From NCBI RefSeq assembly GCF_031455195.1, contig NZ_JAVDSH010000004.1, positions 248,001 through 312,000 of the forward strand: a stretch of 64,000 bases of DNA, written 5' to 3'. The stretch is from Arthrobacter nitroguajacolicus_D. GTDB taxonomy: Bacteria > Actinomycetota > Actinomycetes > Actinomycetales > Micrococcaceae. This document shows positions 23,992 through 32,176 of the stretch, piece by piece (the first letter of the stretch is position 1; each line of letters opens with the position of its first letter). The translations under genes were made by a program, and so were the position numbers. A model generated the notes under the pieces. It had not been told where the DNA came from and ran no database searches. It worked only from the letters and a program-made list of their open reading frames with translations.

Positions 23992-24017
23992 AACCCCCGG
24001 TCCGAAGACCGGGGGTT
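23992..24017. terminator. Intrinsic terminator after ynfA-like gene
   Basis: Perfect 11-bp stem AACCCCCGGTC, loop CGAA, GACCGGGGGTT, followed by CATT. It also faces the 3' end of tRNA-Leu on the other strand. Confidence 0.85.
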
Positions 24018-24022
24018 CATTG

Positions 24023-24105
24023 TGCGCGGAGGGGGACTTGAACCCCCACCCCCTTTCGAGGACTAGCACCTCAAGCTAGCGCGTCTGCCATTCCGCCACC
24101 CGCGC
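24023..24105 (-). tRNA. tRNA-Leu (anticodon GAG)
   Basis: An 83-nt tRNA. The acceptor arm is GCGCGGG paired with TCCGCGC-A; the D-arm has the GGTGGCGGAATGGCAGACGC pattern; the anticodon stem CTAGC/GCTAG has the loop TTGAGGT, so the anticodon is GAG (codons CUC/CUU). A long variable arm (TCCTCGAAAGGGGG) marks a class II tRNA. The T-loop is GTTCAAGTC. The 3' CCA is not encoded. Confidence 0.95.
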
Positions 24106-24225
24106 AAGGTGATCAGGAGAAACAGTGTTTCGTTTTTCTCCTCGACAGCGACAAAGACACTAACACGAGGAACGCCAATACGTGGATTCCTGGTCGCCCG
24201 ATGGCATCCGGCTAGGGTTGGAGCC

Positions 24226-24387
24226 ATGGATGCCACACCCCTGAACGCCCTGGTCCTGACCGTTGTCTTCGCTGCGATCGGGCTCTATGCCCTGTATTTC
24301 GTGATTCGTGCCGGGGTCCGCGACGGCATCCTCCAGGCAAGGAAGCTCGATGCCGCTGATGCTCCTTCCCGCCCAACAGAGGTTTAG
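24226..24387 (+). CDS. Small single-pass membrane protein (53 aa)
   Basis: A 53-residue protein, MDATPLNALVLTVVFAAIG then LYALYFVIRAGVRDGILQAR, with one membrane helix and a short polar tail. TAGGGT ends 7 nt before the ATG, so a leaderless start is likely, although GGAG is also present. Family unknown. Confidence 0.65.
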   Translation: MDATPLNALVLTVVFAAIGLYALYFVIRAGVRDGILQARKLDAADAPSRPTEV

Positions 24388-24449
24388 GCCGCGAAAGGCG
24401 CCTCCGCATGGCGTAACGCAAACCGGCGCCCGCTAACTAAGGTGGGCAA

Positions 24450-25109
24450 ATGAGCAACGTCAGAGTCCGACGCAGCAGGTTGCGCTTCCTGGTCATGATG
24501 ATCGCTGGAGCCGCAGCTGTCATCGCCACGGGAAGCACAGGCAATTGGGTGGATGCCCCGGCAGTCGGATGGGCCACGGCCGCGCTCATCTACGTCGTGT
24601 GGGTGTGGCTGGTGATAGGCCGCATGGACCCCGATGACACACGCCAGCATGCCACCAGCGAAGACCCGTCCCGCGGCGTCACTGACCTTCTGATCCTGAT
24701 CGCGAACCTTGCCAGCATCGCCGCTGCTGCCGCCGTGATCGTCAATTCCCACACTGAGGGCGCCGTTACCCGCCTGTACTCAGGGGCGCTTGCGTTGGTC
24801 TGCGTAGCCTTGTCCTGGATGCTCGTCCAGACCCTTTTCACATTGCGCTATGCCGAGCTCTACTACAGCCCTGAACCGGAAGCCGGAGGTGCGGTGGGTG
24901 GCATCGGCTTCAACCAGGACCGGCCACCCCAGTACACGGATTTTGCCTACCTCGCCACCAGCTTGGGCATGACCTACCAAGTCTCGGATACCAACCTGGG
25001 CAACCACCGTATCCGCGTCGAGGCGTTGAAGCACAGCCTGCTGTCGTACCTGTTCGGCACGGTCGTCCTGGCAGTGACCATCAACCTGGTCATCGGGCTG
25101 GCCCAGTAG
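24450..25109 (+). CDS. DUF1345 family membrane protein
   Basis: A 219-residue integral membrane protein of the DUF1345 family: several helices, the conserved WMLVQTLFTLRYAELYY and PPQYTDFAYLATSLGMTYQV motifs, and the C-terminal helix LLSYLFGTVVLAVTINLVIG. Function unknown; members are widespread in soil bacteria. A perfect 17-bp hairpin terminator follows. Confidence 0.88.
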   Translation: MSNVRVRRSRLRFLVMMIAGAAAVIATGSTGNWVDAPAVGWATAALIYVVWVWLVIGRMDPDDTRQHATSEDPSRGVTDLLILIANLASIAAAAAVIVNSHTEGAVTRLYSGALALVCVALSWMLVQTLFTLRYAELYYSPEPEAGGAVGGIGFNQDRPPQYTDFAYLATSLGMTYQVSDTNLGNHRIRVEALKHSLLSYLFGTVVLAVTINLVIGLAQ

Positions 25110-25136
25110 GCAACCCGGACTTCCGTTAATCACAAA

Positions 25137-25177
25137 GTGGGGCAGCCGCCGTCGTATATTGACGGCGGCTGCCCCAC
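25137..25177. terminator. Intrinsic terminator between DUF1345 and APC permease
   Basis: A perfect 17-bp stem beginning GTGGGGCAGCC and ending GGCTGCCCCAC, with a 7-nt loop (GTATATT), sits between two convergent genes. Confidence 0.85.
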
Positions 25178-25190
25178 TGCGTAAGGACGT

Positions 25191-26606
25191 TTACGACGCC
25201 GGTCCGGAACCGATGTCTGCGCGCTCGGCTTCCGCGGTGGTCGCCACGGCCCCGGTGGCACCACGCTTGCGGTACCGCCACACGCCGATAGCCACGACTA
25301 CTGCGGCCAGTCCCAGCGAGAGGAACAGCGATTCACGCGTGGATTCGATGATGACCATGCCAATGATGAGGGCCACGATGGCGGCGATGGCAATCCAGGT
25401 GAGGTAGGGGAAGAACCACATCTTGAGTTCCAGGTCCTTGGCGGCAGCGCCCATGCGGCGGCGAAGGATCAGCTGCGACGCCGAAATAACCAACCACACG
25501 AACAGCGCAATGGCACCGGAAGTGTTCACCAGGAACAGGAACACGGTGTCCGGAGCAATGTAGTTGAGGCCCACGGTGACGAAGCCGACCACGGTGGATG
25601 CCAGTACTGCTGCAGCCGGGACGCCCCGCTTGGAGATCTTCATCCAGGACTTGGGGGCGTCGCCTCGCTGCGAGAGCGAGAACAGCATGCGGCTTGCCGT
25701 GTACAGGCCAGAGTTCAAGCAGGAGAGCACGGAAGTGAGGACAACGATGTCCATGATGGTGCCGGCGCCCGGAATCCCGTAAAGCTCAATGACTGCAACG
25801 TAAGGGCTCTTGGCAACGGAGGCGTCGTTCCATGGCAGGAGGGTGACCACTATGGCGATGGAGCCGATGTAGAAGATCAAGATGCGCCATACGGTGGATT
25901 TCACGGCCTTCTTGACGGCGTCCACGGGGTTCTCGGATTCACCAGCGGCGATGGTGGCGATTTCCGCCCCGAAGAAGGAGAAGACCACCACGAGGATGCC
26001 CGCCAGGACGGCGCCGGGGCCGTTGGGCATGAACCCACCCTGGTCCAGGAGGTTGCTCACGCCCGGCGCGGATACGCCCGGCATCAGCCCGAGGATCGCA
26101 GCAATGCCAGCCAGCAGGAAGATGACAATGGCGGCCACCTTGATGGAGGCGAACCAGAATTCGAATTCTCCGTAGGACTTCACGGAACCGAGGTTGGTCA
26201 GCGTCAGCAGGACCATGAGGACCAATGCCCAGACCCACTGATCGACGCCGGGAACCCAGCGGTGCATGATGGCGGCACCCGCCGTCGCTTCGATACCGAG
26301 CACAATGATCCAGAACCACGCATACAGCCAGCCAATACTGAAGCCCGCCCAGCGGCCAAGGGCCTTATCTGCGTATGTGGAGAACGAGCCTGTCTCCGGG
26401 TTCGCCGCAGCCATTTCGCCGAGCATGCGCATGACGAGGATGACCACCAGGCCTGCGGCCAGGTAGGCCACGAGGATTCCCGGGCCGGCCTGTTGGATGG
26501 CAGCGCCGGAGCCAACGAACAAGCCGGCTCCAATGACGCCGGCGATGGCGATCATGGAGAGGTGTCGGGGCTTCAGGGACTTCGATAGTTGTTGGTCAGC
26601 GTGCAT
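25191..26606 (-). CDS. APC-superfamily amino acid permease
   Basis: A 471-residue permease of the amino acid transporter (AAT) family with 12 predicted helices. The N-terminal signature HLSMIAIAGVIGAGLFVGSG is the substrate-binding unwound region of helix 1, and helix 6 reads VFSFFGAEIATIAAGESENP. These are typical of proton-coupled importers such as GabP, CycA or AnsP. The ATG at 26606 begins the family-like N-terminus MHADQQLSKSLKPRHL. The exact amino acid cannot be read from the sequence. The next gene on the strand, 224 bp away, is an aminopeptidase. Confidence 0.92.
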   Translation of the reverse strand: MHADQQLSKSLKPRHLSMIAIAGVIGAGLFVGSGAAIQQAGPGILVAYLAAGLVVILVMRMLGEMAAANPETGSFSTYADKALGRWAGFSIGWLYAWFWIIVLGIEATAGAAIMHRWVPGVDQWVWALVLMVLLTLTNLGSVKSYGEFEFWFASIKVAAIVIFLLAGIAAILGLMPGVSAPGVSNLLDQGGFMPNGPGAVLAGILVVVFSFFGAEIATIAAGESENPVDAVKKAVKSTVWRILIFYIGSIAIVVTLLPWNDASVAKSPYVAVIELYGIPGAGTIMDIVVLTSVLSCLNSGLYTASRMLFSLSQRGDAPKSWMKISKRGVPAAAVLASTVVGFVTVGLNYIAPDTVFLFLVNTSGAIALFVWLVISASQLILRRRMGAAAKDLELKMWFFPYLTWIAIAAIVALIIGMVIIESTRESLFLSLGLAAVVVAIGVWRYRKRGATGAVATTAEAERADIGSGPAS

Positions 26607-26830
26607 GGATCGGCGCCGTCCTTCAGGTCTTAGGGGTTGGCCACTGTGGTGTGCCACGGGCCACATGACTAGATCACGCTAACCTGCTACACCGGCACCT
26701 ATCCTGTGCAACCAAACAATTTGCGCTCTCCGAAAACGGAGCGCTGCACAAAATGTAAACCTGGGGGCATCGGATGTTTCCTCAAGGATACATTTGCAAC
26801 ACCCTTGAAATGAGTGTTTGAGGCTTTACC

Positions 26831-28138
26831 TCAGACGGCGGTCCCAAAGAACAATTGCGACACCGTCGCCAGGCTCTTGGGATCCTCCACGCCGCAAAGC
26901 TCGCGCGCCGAGTGCATGGACAACAGCGGAATGCCCACGTCCACGGTCCTGATGCCGAGCCGGGTGGCCGTCAGCGGACCGATCGTGGAACCGCAGGGAA
27001 GGTCGTTGTTTGACACGTATTCCTGGTACGGGACGTTGGATTCCTTGCACAGCCGGGCCCACAGGGCGGCACCGGTGGCATCCGTGGCGTACCGCTGGTT
27101 GGCGTTGATCTTCAACAAAGGACCGCCGTTGAGTACTGGCTTGTTGGCTGGATCGTGCTTTTCCGCGTAGTTCGGGTGGACGGCGTGACCCGCGTCCGCT
27201 GATACGCAGAACGACGCCGCAAAGGCCTGGCGCCGCTGGCTCACCGAAGCACCGAGGCCGTCGGAGATGCGCACCAGGATGTCCTCCAGGATGGGTCCGC
27301 AGGCACCTGAGCGGGAGTTGGACCCGATCTCTTCATGGTCGAAGGCTGCAAGGACGGCGATCGGGCCGTCACTCGGGGCGGCCACAGCATGCCCTATCAA
27401 GGCAACCAGGCCAGCGTGTGTGGAGGAAAGGTTATCCATGCGCCCGGATGCGAAGAACTCACCCTTGGCCCCGAAAACCGCAGGGGCTTGCGTGTCTGCC
27501 ACCACGACGTCGTATCCGCCGATGTCCGCAGCATCAACGGTGGCGCCCTCAACGCGTTCGGCCAGCAGTCCCAGGAGATCCTCACCTGCAGGGTCTCCCT
27601 GGCCAAAGACGGGGTTCATGTGCTGCTGCTTGGACAGGTGCAGGCCGTTGTCATTGACCCCGCGGTCAAGGTGGATGGCCAACTGGGGGAAGCGCAGAAG
27701 GGGTCCCGTGGCGGTGAGGTGCTGTGTGCCGTCGTGGAGTACCAATCGGCCTGCAAGCTGCAATTCGCGGTCCAGCCAGGAGTTCAGGAGCGGTCCGCCA
27801 TAAACCTCGACGCCGGCCTGTAGCCACCCAAACTTCCCCGTGGTGGGCTTTGGCTTGAGCTTGAAGGAGGGCGAGTCGGTGTGCGCACCCAGGATGTTGA
27901 ATCCCGTGGTGGGGCCGGCATTTTCGGGAGTAACCCACGCGATGAGTGCGCCGTCGCGGATCACATAGAACTTGCCAGCGCCCCCATCCCACGGCTGCAG
28001 TTCATCCAGGGACGTGAAGCCGGCATCGTCCAACCGTCGCGAGGCCTCGTGCACGGCGTGGAAGCTGGAGGGAGACGCCGAAACGTAAGCGCCAAGGTCC
28101 TCGATGTGGTCAACTGCGGCGGAGGCATTCGAAGGCAT
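26831..28138 (-). CDS. apeB: M18 family aspartyl aminopeptidase
   Basis: A 435-residue M18 metallopeptidase. Metal-binding and catalytic segments are GFNILGAHTDSPSFKLKPKP (His-Asp), SGRMDNLSSTHAGLVALIGH (Asp), LAAFDHEEIGSNSRSGACGP (Glu-Glu) and the C-terminal IPLLSMHSARELCG (His). Together these give the two-zinc site of a tetrahedral dodecameric exopeptidase that removes acidic or neutral N-terminal residues in the cytoplasm. TAGACT ends 7 nt before the ATG, compatible with a leaderless mRNA. Confidence 0.93.
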   Translation of the reverse strand: MPSNASAAVDHIEDLGAYVSASPSSFHAVHEASRRLDDAGFTSLDELQPWDGGAGKFYVIRDGALIAWVTPENAGPTTGFNILGAHTDSPSFKLKPKPTTGKFGWLQAGVEVYGGPLLNSWLDRELQLAGRLVLHDGTQHLTATGPLLRFPQLAIHLDRGVNDNGLHLSKQQHMNPVFGQGDPAGEDLLGLLAERVEGATVDAADIGGYDVVVADTQAPAVFGAKGEFFASGRMDNLSSTHAGLVALIGHAVAAPSDGPIAVLAAFDHEEIGSNSRSGACGPILEDILVRISDGLGASVSQRRQAFAASFCVSADAGHAVHPNYAEKHDPANKPVLNGGPLLKINANQRYATDATGAALWARLCKESNVPYQEYVSNNDLPCGSTIGPLTATRLGIRTVDVGIPLLSMHSARELCGVEDPKSLATVSQLFFGTAV

Positions 28139-28176
28139 GCCCCCGAGTCTAGCCCCCGCTTGGGACGACAGCCGGG

Positions 28177-29055
28177 CTAGACGGTGACGTTCAGCGCGGC
28201 CGTATAGCCGCCGGCCACTGAACCGGAAATAGTCGCCAGTTGGTATATGCCGCCGTCGTCACCAAAGACGTTGTCAGAGGTCAGCGAGGTCTTGGGGAAA
28301 TTTCGCGCGCTGGATTCGTAACCCTCCGTGGCGTAGACCTCGTTGCATGCCTTCTCTGTGAGGGCGATCTGTGAGACCGCCAGCACCCTTCCCGCCGCCG
28401 AGGTATTGCTCATCGATTCGAATACCTCAAAGTGAATATGTGGCCAGCGACCGCTGTACGCGCCAGGGTAGATGGTGCTGAAAGTGAGTTGGCCGTTGCT
28501 GTCTGCCTCCTGCACGCCCCGGAGGTAGTTCTCGTTCTTGAGCCCCGAATCATAAAGCGAATACTTGCCGTTGCGATCGCAGTGCCACACGTACACGGCC
28601 GCACCGGCCAGCGGCGAGCATCCGTTGGCGTTATCCAGCAGGGTCAAGGTCACCGTCAGCGGGACACCATCAGCTTTCGTCGTGGAGTTGCCGAAGCTCG
28701 ACCTGATGTCCCGCCGAACAACTCCGGAAGCTTCCAGTACGTTCGGACCGTTGGAGCCGTCACCGGGGTACGGGCCCAGAGTCTCGTCCGGGATTTCCAC
28801 CCCGCATTCGGCGAGGGCGCGGGTGACCGTACTGGACGGTGAGGCGACCGCCGTCGAACTTTCCGTAGCTGTACCGCTAACAGCGCCCGACGCCGACCCG
28901 CCACCGCCGCTGCCGGATTCAGTTCCGGGGGTGCAGGCTGCCAAAGCCGCCGCGGTGCCTGCCCCTAGGAAGACCCCTAGGGTGCGGCGGCGACTCAGGA
29001 GGGTGGCGAGGTCGAATTCAAGGCCGCGGTCGTGGTTGGGGTGCGGAGTAGTCAT
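28177..29055 (-). CDS. Exported intradiol ring-cleavage dioxygenase-like protein (Tat/lipoprotein)
   Basis: A 292-residue protein. The signal has twin-arginine SRRRTLGVFLGAGTAAALAA followed by a Cys (LAAC-TP), so it may be Tat-exported and lipid-anchored. A Gly/Ser-rich linker (about 45-75) precedes a domain with the intradiol fold. The iron ligands are visible: Tyr in CDRNGKYSLYDSG, and Tyr/His/His in YPGAYSGRWPHIHFEVFE. Cytoplasmic catechol dioxygenases lack a signal peptide; exported ones of this branch are little studied. The substrate is unknown, possibly lignin- or humus-derived catechols or a structural role. Confidence 0.88.
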   Translation of the reverse strand: MTTPHPNHDRGLEFDLATLLSRRRTLGVFLGAGTAAALAACTPGTESGSGGGGSASGAVSGTATESSTAVASPSSTVTRALAECGVEIPDETLGPYPGDGSNGPNVLEASGVVRRDIRSSFGNSTTKADGVPLTVTLTLLDNANGCSPLAGAAVYVWHCDRNGKYSLYDSGLKNENYLRGVQEADSNGQLTFSTIYPGAYSGRWPHIHFEVFESMSNTSAAGRVLAVSQIALTEKACNEVYATEGYESSARNFPKTSLTSDNVFGDDGGIYQLATISGSVAGGYTAALNVTV

Positions 29056-29143
29056 GTGTCCATGGAACCCGCACCCCCTATGCCTTGTACATGGGGCAAC
29101 TGTGCAGAGGCTGTGATCTCGTTTCAGAGCAGTAATTATTCAA

Positions 29144-29204
29144 TGTGCACTATGAGCAAATCAATATGCTTGTAATGACCATCACATTGTGCCACTATGG
29201 CTCA
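29144..29204. promoter_or_regulatory. Direct repeat upstream of the YqfO-like/cyclase/IclR operon
   Basis: TGTGCACTATGAGCA (29144-29158) is echoed by TTGTGCCACTATGGCTCA (29187-29204), spaced about 45 bp (close to four helical turns). The pair lies between the divergent dioxygenase and YqfO-like genes. IclR proteins often bind such sites, and an IclR gene ends this operon. Confidence 0.45.
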
Positions 29205-29234
29205 CAGAATCCACATCCACGGAAGGCCCCTCCC

Positions 29235-29684
29235 ATGAAGATCCAATTGAAACCAGTGCGGAAGCTCCGCATCCATTGGCCCATCCCGGTCGAAACCATG
29301 ACTCAACTGGCCGGAGGCAACCTCGCCGCGTTGGAAGCGGACGGCGGCATATCATCCCTGCTGCAGGCGCTGACAGAGTGCCCCGAGCTGGGCGGCTTCG
29401 GGAACTACCACCACGTCTTCGAGTCCTCTGCGGGTTACGAGGGCTTTACCGTTGCTGAGGGCGCAAACCCCACGCTGGGCTGCGTGGGCCAGCGAACCAT
29501 CTCGCCGACTTTCGTTTTCACCTCCTACTTCGACGACTCGCTGGATGAAGACGACGTTCACCGCCTGGTCCAACGGATCGTGGACATCCATCCCTGGGAG
29601 GTCCCGGTGATCGAAGTGTCCGGACCCCTGAACGTCTCCAGCAGTGTCCTGACCCATGCAGGCGAAAGCCGGGTGGCCTCATGA
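29235..29684 (+). CDS. Stand-alone YqfO/NIF3-insert (CutA-like) domain protein
   Basis: A 149-residue protein. FGNYHHVFESSAGYEGFT and AEGANPTLGCVGQ match the pattern (GNY-x-x-C/V..., EGANPxxGxxG) of the PII/CutA-like domain inserted in bacterial NIF3 (YqfO) proteins, and IVDIHPWEVPVIEV matches its last helix and strand (HPYEEPAYDI). The NIF3 metal domains are absent. GGAAGG precedes the ATG at 29235. It overlaps the cyclase by 4 bp (ATGA), so the two are coupled and may act together, for instance as a small-molecule or metal sensor. Recognition is from motif pattern only. Confidence 0.65.
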   Translation: MKIQLKPVRKLRIHWPIPVETMTQLAGGNLAALEADGGISSLLQALTECPELGGFGNYHHVFESSAGYEGFTVAEGANPTLGCVGQRTISPTFVFTSYFDDSLDEDDVHRLVQRIVDIHPWEVPVIEVSGPLNVSSSVLTHAGESRVAS

Positions 29685-30421
29685 CCACAGGACTTTGGCA
29701 GGAACTCGCGCCCCTGCTCCGCAACCGAACCTTCACGGACCTCACCCACGCGTTCCATCCCGGCCAGCCCCGGTTTGCCGCTTTCCCGGATGAATCCCGC
29801 GAGGCGCTCTTCGATATGGAGAAAGGCGACGGCTTCACGGCCCATCGCTACTCAATAGTTGGCCAATGGGGTACCCATGTGGATCCGCCATCGCATTTTG
29901 TGCGTGGTGGCCGGACCTTGGACCAGATACCCGTGGACCAGATGGTGCTGCCCCTGGTTGTCCTGGACATCAGCCAGCGCGTGCACACGGACGCCGATGC
30001 CACGCCCACACGGGGCGACATTAAGGACTGGGAATCGCGAAACGGCGCCATCCCCGCTGGTTCGTTCGTTGCCCTCCGCACGGGATGGAGCCACCGGTGG
30101 CCCGACCCTGAGGCCATGGCCAATAAGGACGAATCCGGAACGAGCCATACTCCCGGCTGGTCGCAAGAGGTCCTTGGATGCCTGATCGAAGAGCGGGGCG
30201 TGGCGGCGGTGGGACACGAACAGACCGATACGGACCCTGGCATGGCCACTTCCCAGCAGGACTTCAGCCTGGAAACCTACGTCCTGGCGCAGGACAAATG
30301 GCAGATTGAACTGTTGGCTCATCTTGATGACCTCCCCGAATCCGGTGGCGTCCTGATGGCAAGCTGGGCCAAACCGCTGGGAGGGAGCGGCTTCCCGGCA
30401 AGGGTTTTCGCCATCCACTAG
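29681..30421 (+). CDS. Cyclase family metal hydrolase (kynurenine formamidase/isatin hydrolase-like)
   Basis: A 246-residue protein of the Pfam Cyclase family. The metal site is VGQWGTHVDPPSHFVRGG (HxGTHxDxPxHF) and other family parts are TDLTHAFHPGQPRF and GSFVALRTGWSHRW. The segment AAVGHEQTDTDPGMA places a Glu/His pair near the metal. Members open amide or lactam-like rings (N-formylkynurenine, isatin) or dehydrate. The substrate is not decidable from residues. It is coupled to the YqfO-like gene and followed by IclR. Confidence 0.85.
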   Translation: MTTGLWQELAPLLRNRTFTDLTHAFHPGQPRFAAFPDESREALFDMEKGDGFTAHRYSIVGQWGTHVDPPSHFVRGGRTLDQIPVDQMVLPLVVLDISQRVHTDADATPTRGDIKDWESRNGAIPAGSFVALRTGWSHRWPDPEAMANKDESGTSHTPGWSQEVLGCLIEERGVAAVGHEQTDTDPGMATSQQDFSLETYVLAQDKWQIELLAHLDDLPESGGVLMASWAKPLGGSGFPARVFAIH

Positions 30422-30446
30422 GGCTGCGGGTCGCTAGAATCGTTCC

Positions 30447-31226
30447 ATGTCAAAGAGCTCCAGCATGGGCCGCGGGATGATGGCCATCCTCGCGGTGGGG
30501 GCGCGCCACGCTCAAGGGCACGACGGCGGTACAGTCGCAGACGTCGCGGCCCACCTGGAGAAGGACCGCAGCCAGGTTTCGCGAAGCCTCAAGGGGGCTT
30601 TGCAGGAGGGCTTCCTTGCCCGCACCGACAACAGGGAATACCGCTTGGACTGGTCAGTCCTGGCCGACGCCCAGTTGGTCACCGAGCAACGCCTGAAAAC
30701 CGACGGACTCACGGCGCTGGAAGGCTTGGCCGCAGAAACCAACGAAGCCTGCTTCCTGGGCGTGCTGAGCGGAAACAGTACGGTCACCATTGGCGAGCAA
30801 GTACCGGCCAGCGCCAACCTGGTGGGTTCTTGGCTGGGCCGGCCCTATCCTGCCTACTGCAGCGATGCCGGCCAGGCGCTCCTCTGGGATGCACCGGATG
30901 ACGAAGTCCGGACGCTCTTCAAGACCGTGGAATTCGTCAAGCACGGGCCCAACACGCCATCATCCGTTGACGACTTCCTGGACCGGCTCAACCAAGCCCG
31001 TGAACGCGGGTACTCGATAATTGATGAAGAAGCCGAACCGGGGCTCTATTCACTGGCCGCGCCCGTCCGCGATTTCAAGAATGAGGTCGTTGCCGCGCTC
31101 CAGATCGTTGGCCCCAGGACGCGGGTCCAGCCACTGCGTGAAAGCCACGCCGTGGCACTCCGCTCATGGTGCCAGTGGCTGGAAGCGATGGTGGGCGGCC
31201 GGGCCACACCTCCACACCAGCCCTAG
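30447..31226 (+). CDS. IclR-family transcriptional regulator
   Basis: A 259-residue regulator. N-terminal winged helix (about 10-70) with VADVAAHLEKDRSQVSRSLK, then the IclR effector domain (about 85-250) with GRPYPAYCSDAGQALLWDAP and RERGYSIIDEEAEPGLYSLA and ending WCQWLEAM. The ATG is preceded by TAGAAT at 6 nt distance, so it is likely leaderless with its own promoter. It follows the cyclase operon and probably regulates it. It overlaps the next, convergent IclR gene by 4 bases. Confidence 0.9.
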   Translation: MSKSSSMGRGMMAILAVGARHAQGHDGGTVADVAAHLEKDRSQVSRSLKGALQEGFLARTDNREYRLDWSVLADAQLVTEQRLKTDGLTALEGLAAETNEACFLGVLSGNSTVTIGEQVPASANLVGSWLGRPYPAYCSDAGQALLWDAPDDEVRTLFKTVEFVKHGPNTPSSVDDFLDRLNQARERGYSIIDEEAEPGLYSLAAPVRDFKNEVVAALQIVGPRTRVQPLRESHAVALRSWCQWLEAMVGGRATPPHQP

Positions 31227-31993
31227 GTCAGTACGGTGCCGTGGGCGCCAAGTCCTTGGGAAGTTTCATGGAGCACCCCGGCGATCTCCGGGGCTGCCTT
31301 CTCGATACTGGAACGGTTGCCCAGGACACTGAGGGCGGCAACGATGTTCCCGCCGTCGGACCGCACTGGTACGGCCAATTCCCACACGTCATGCTCGAAT
31401 TCCTCGGCGGCGACAACAAACCCGCGGGACTTGTCACGGTCCATGAGGTCACGGACTTCCAGCGCGGAATGTGCCGCCGCAGGGCCGCCCACACCGATGA
31501 AATTCACATCGCGGAGAAGGGATTCCAGCTCACCCGGCGAATGATCCCACAGCAGAGCCCTGCCCGCGCCGGTGCACCAGACGGGCGTCACCATACCCGG
31601 TTTGGCGAAGCCCCCCGGGAATGAGTTGTTAGTGGATGAACGCAAGAGGAGCACCCTGACGCCGTCGCGGACGGAGAGCCGTGATCGCAAGCCAAAAGCG
31701 GACACCAGCTCCTCCAGCTTTGCCCTCGACTTCTGGACCCAGCCACTGTTGAGCGAAGCTGCAAGGCTCAGGAAGCCCGAACCTGCGCGGAAGGGGCCCC
31801 TGTCCACCCGTTCCAACAAGCCCAGATCACACAACTCCTGGGCCAAGCGGGAGACCCTGCTTTGTTCCATGTCCAATTCGGCGGCCAGTTGGGAGACACC
31901 CAAAAGCTGACGGCCCTGCTTTTCGCGGTCCGTAATCAGGCGAACGAGGCGAAGGCCCTGGGCCAAAGACGACGCTTCGGGTGACGTATCCAC
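31223..31993 (-). CDS. IclR-family transcriptional regulator
   Basis: A 256-residue IclR. Helix-turn-helix VSQLAAELDMEQSRVSRLAQ (about 30-55), effector domain with TPVWCTGAGRALLWDHSPGE and GFVVAAEEFEHDVWELAVPV. The start is a GTG at 31993 with AAGGAG 7 nt upstream. It is convergent with the other IclR gene and lies 183 bp downstream of an amino acid permease gene (32177-33619) on the same strand, so it may control that permease. Confidence 0.9.
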   Translation of the reverse strand: MDTSPEASSLAQGLRLVRLITDREKQGRQLLGVSQLAAELDMEQSRVSRLAQELCDLGLLERVDRGPFRAGSGFLSLAASLNSGWVQKSRAKLEELVSAFGLRSRLSVRDGVRVLLLRSSTNNSFPGGFAKPGMVTPVWCTGAGRALLWDHSPGELESLLRDVNFIGVGGPAAAHSALEVRDLMDRDKSRGFVVAAEEFEHDVWELAVPVRSDGGNIVAALSVLGNRSSIEKAAPEIAGVLHETSQGLGAHGTVLT

Positions 31994-32127
31994 AAATCCA
32001 CTCCTTCCACCACGCGCTCACGCCATTTTCACACGGGCGTGTCTGCCACAAGGATTCGGGCGTCCCTTGCCCGCACCGTGTACGGATTCACGAGTATCCC
32101 TGCACCATCAATTACCCCGCATCAGCG

Positions 32128-32160
32128 CCTTGCGGCCGGGCCCAGGACCCGGCCGCAAGG
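32128..32160. terminator. GC-rich hairpin after the APC permease
   Basis: Perfect 13-bp stem CCTTGCGGCCGGG, 7-nt loop, CCCGGCCGCAAGG just past the stop of the minus-strand permease. There is no T-run, so it may be a weak or Rho-assisted terminator. Confidence 0.6.
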
Positions 32161-32176
32161 CTCAGAGGATGTGGAT

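Noticed and set aside
26607..26830. A riboswitch or terminator between the APC permease and the aminopeptidase
   Set aside because: Only a weak AACAC/GTGTT hairpin is visible, with mismatches and no conserved riboswitch core.
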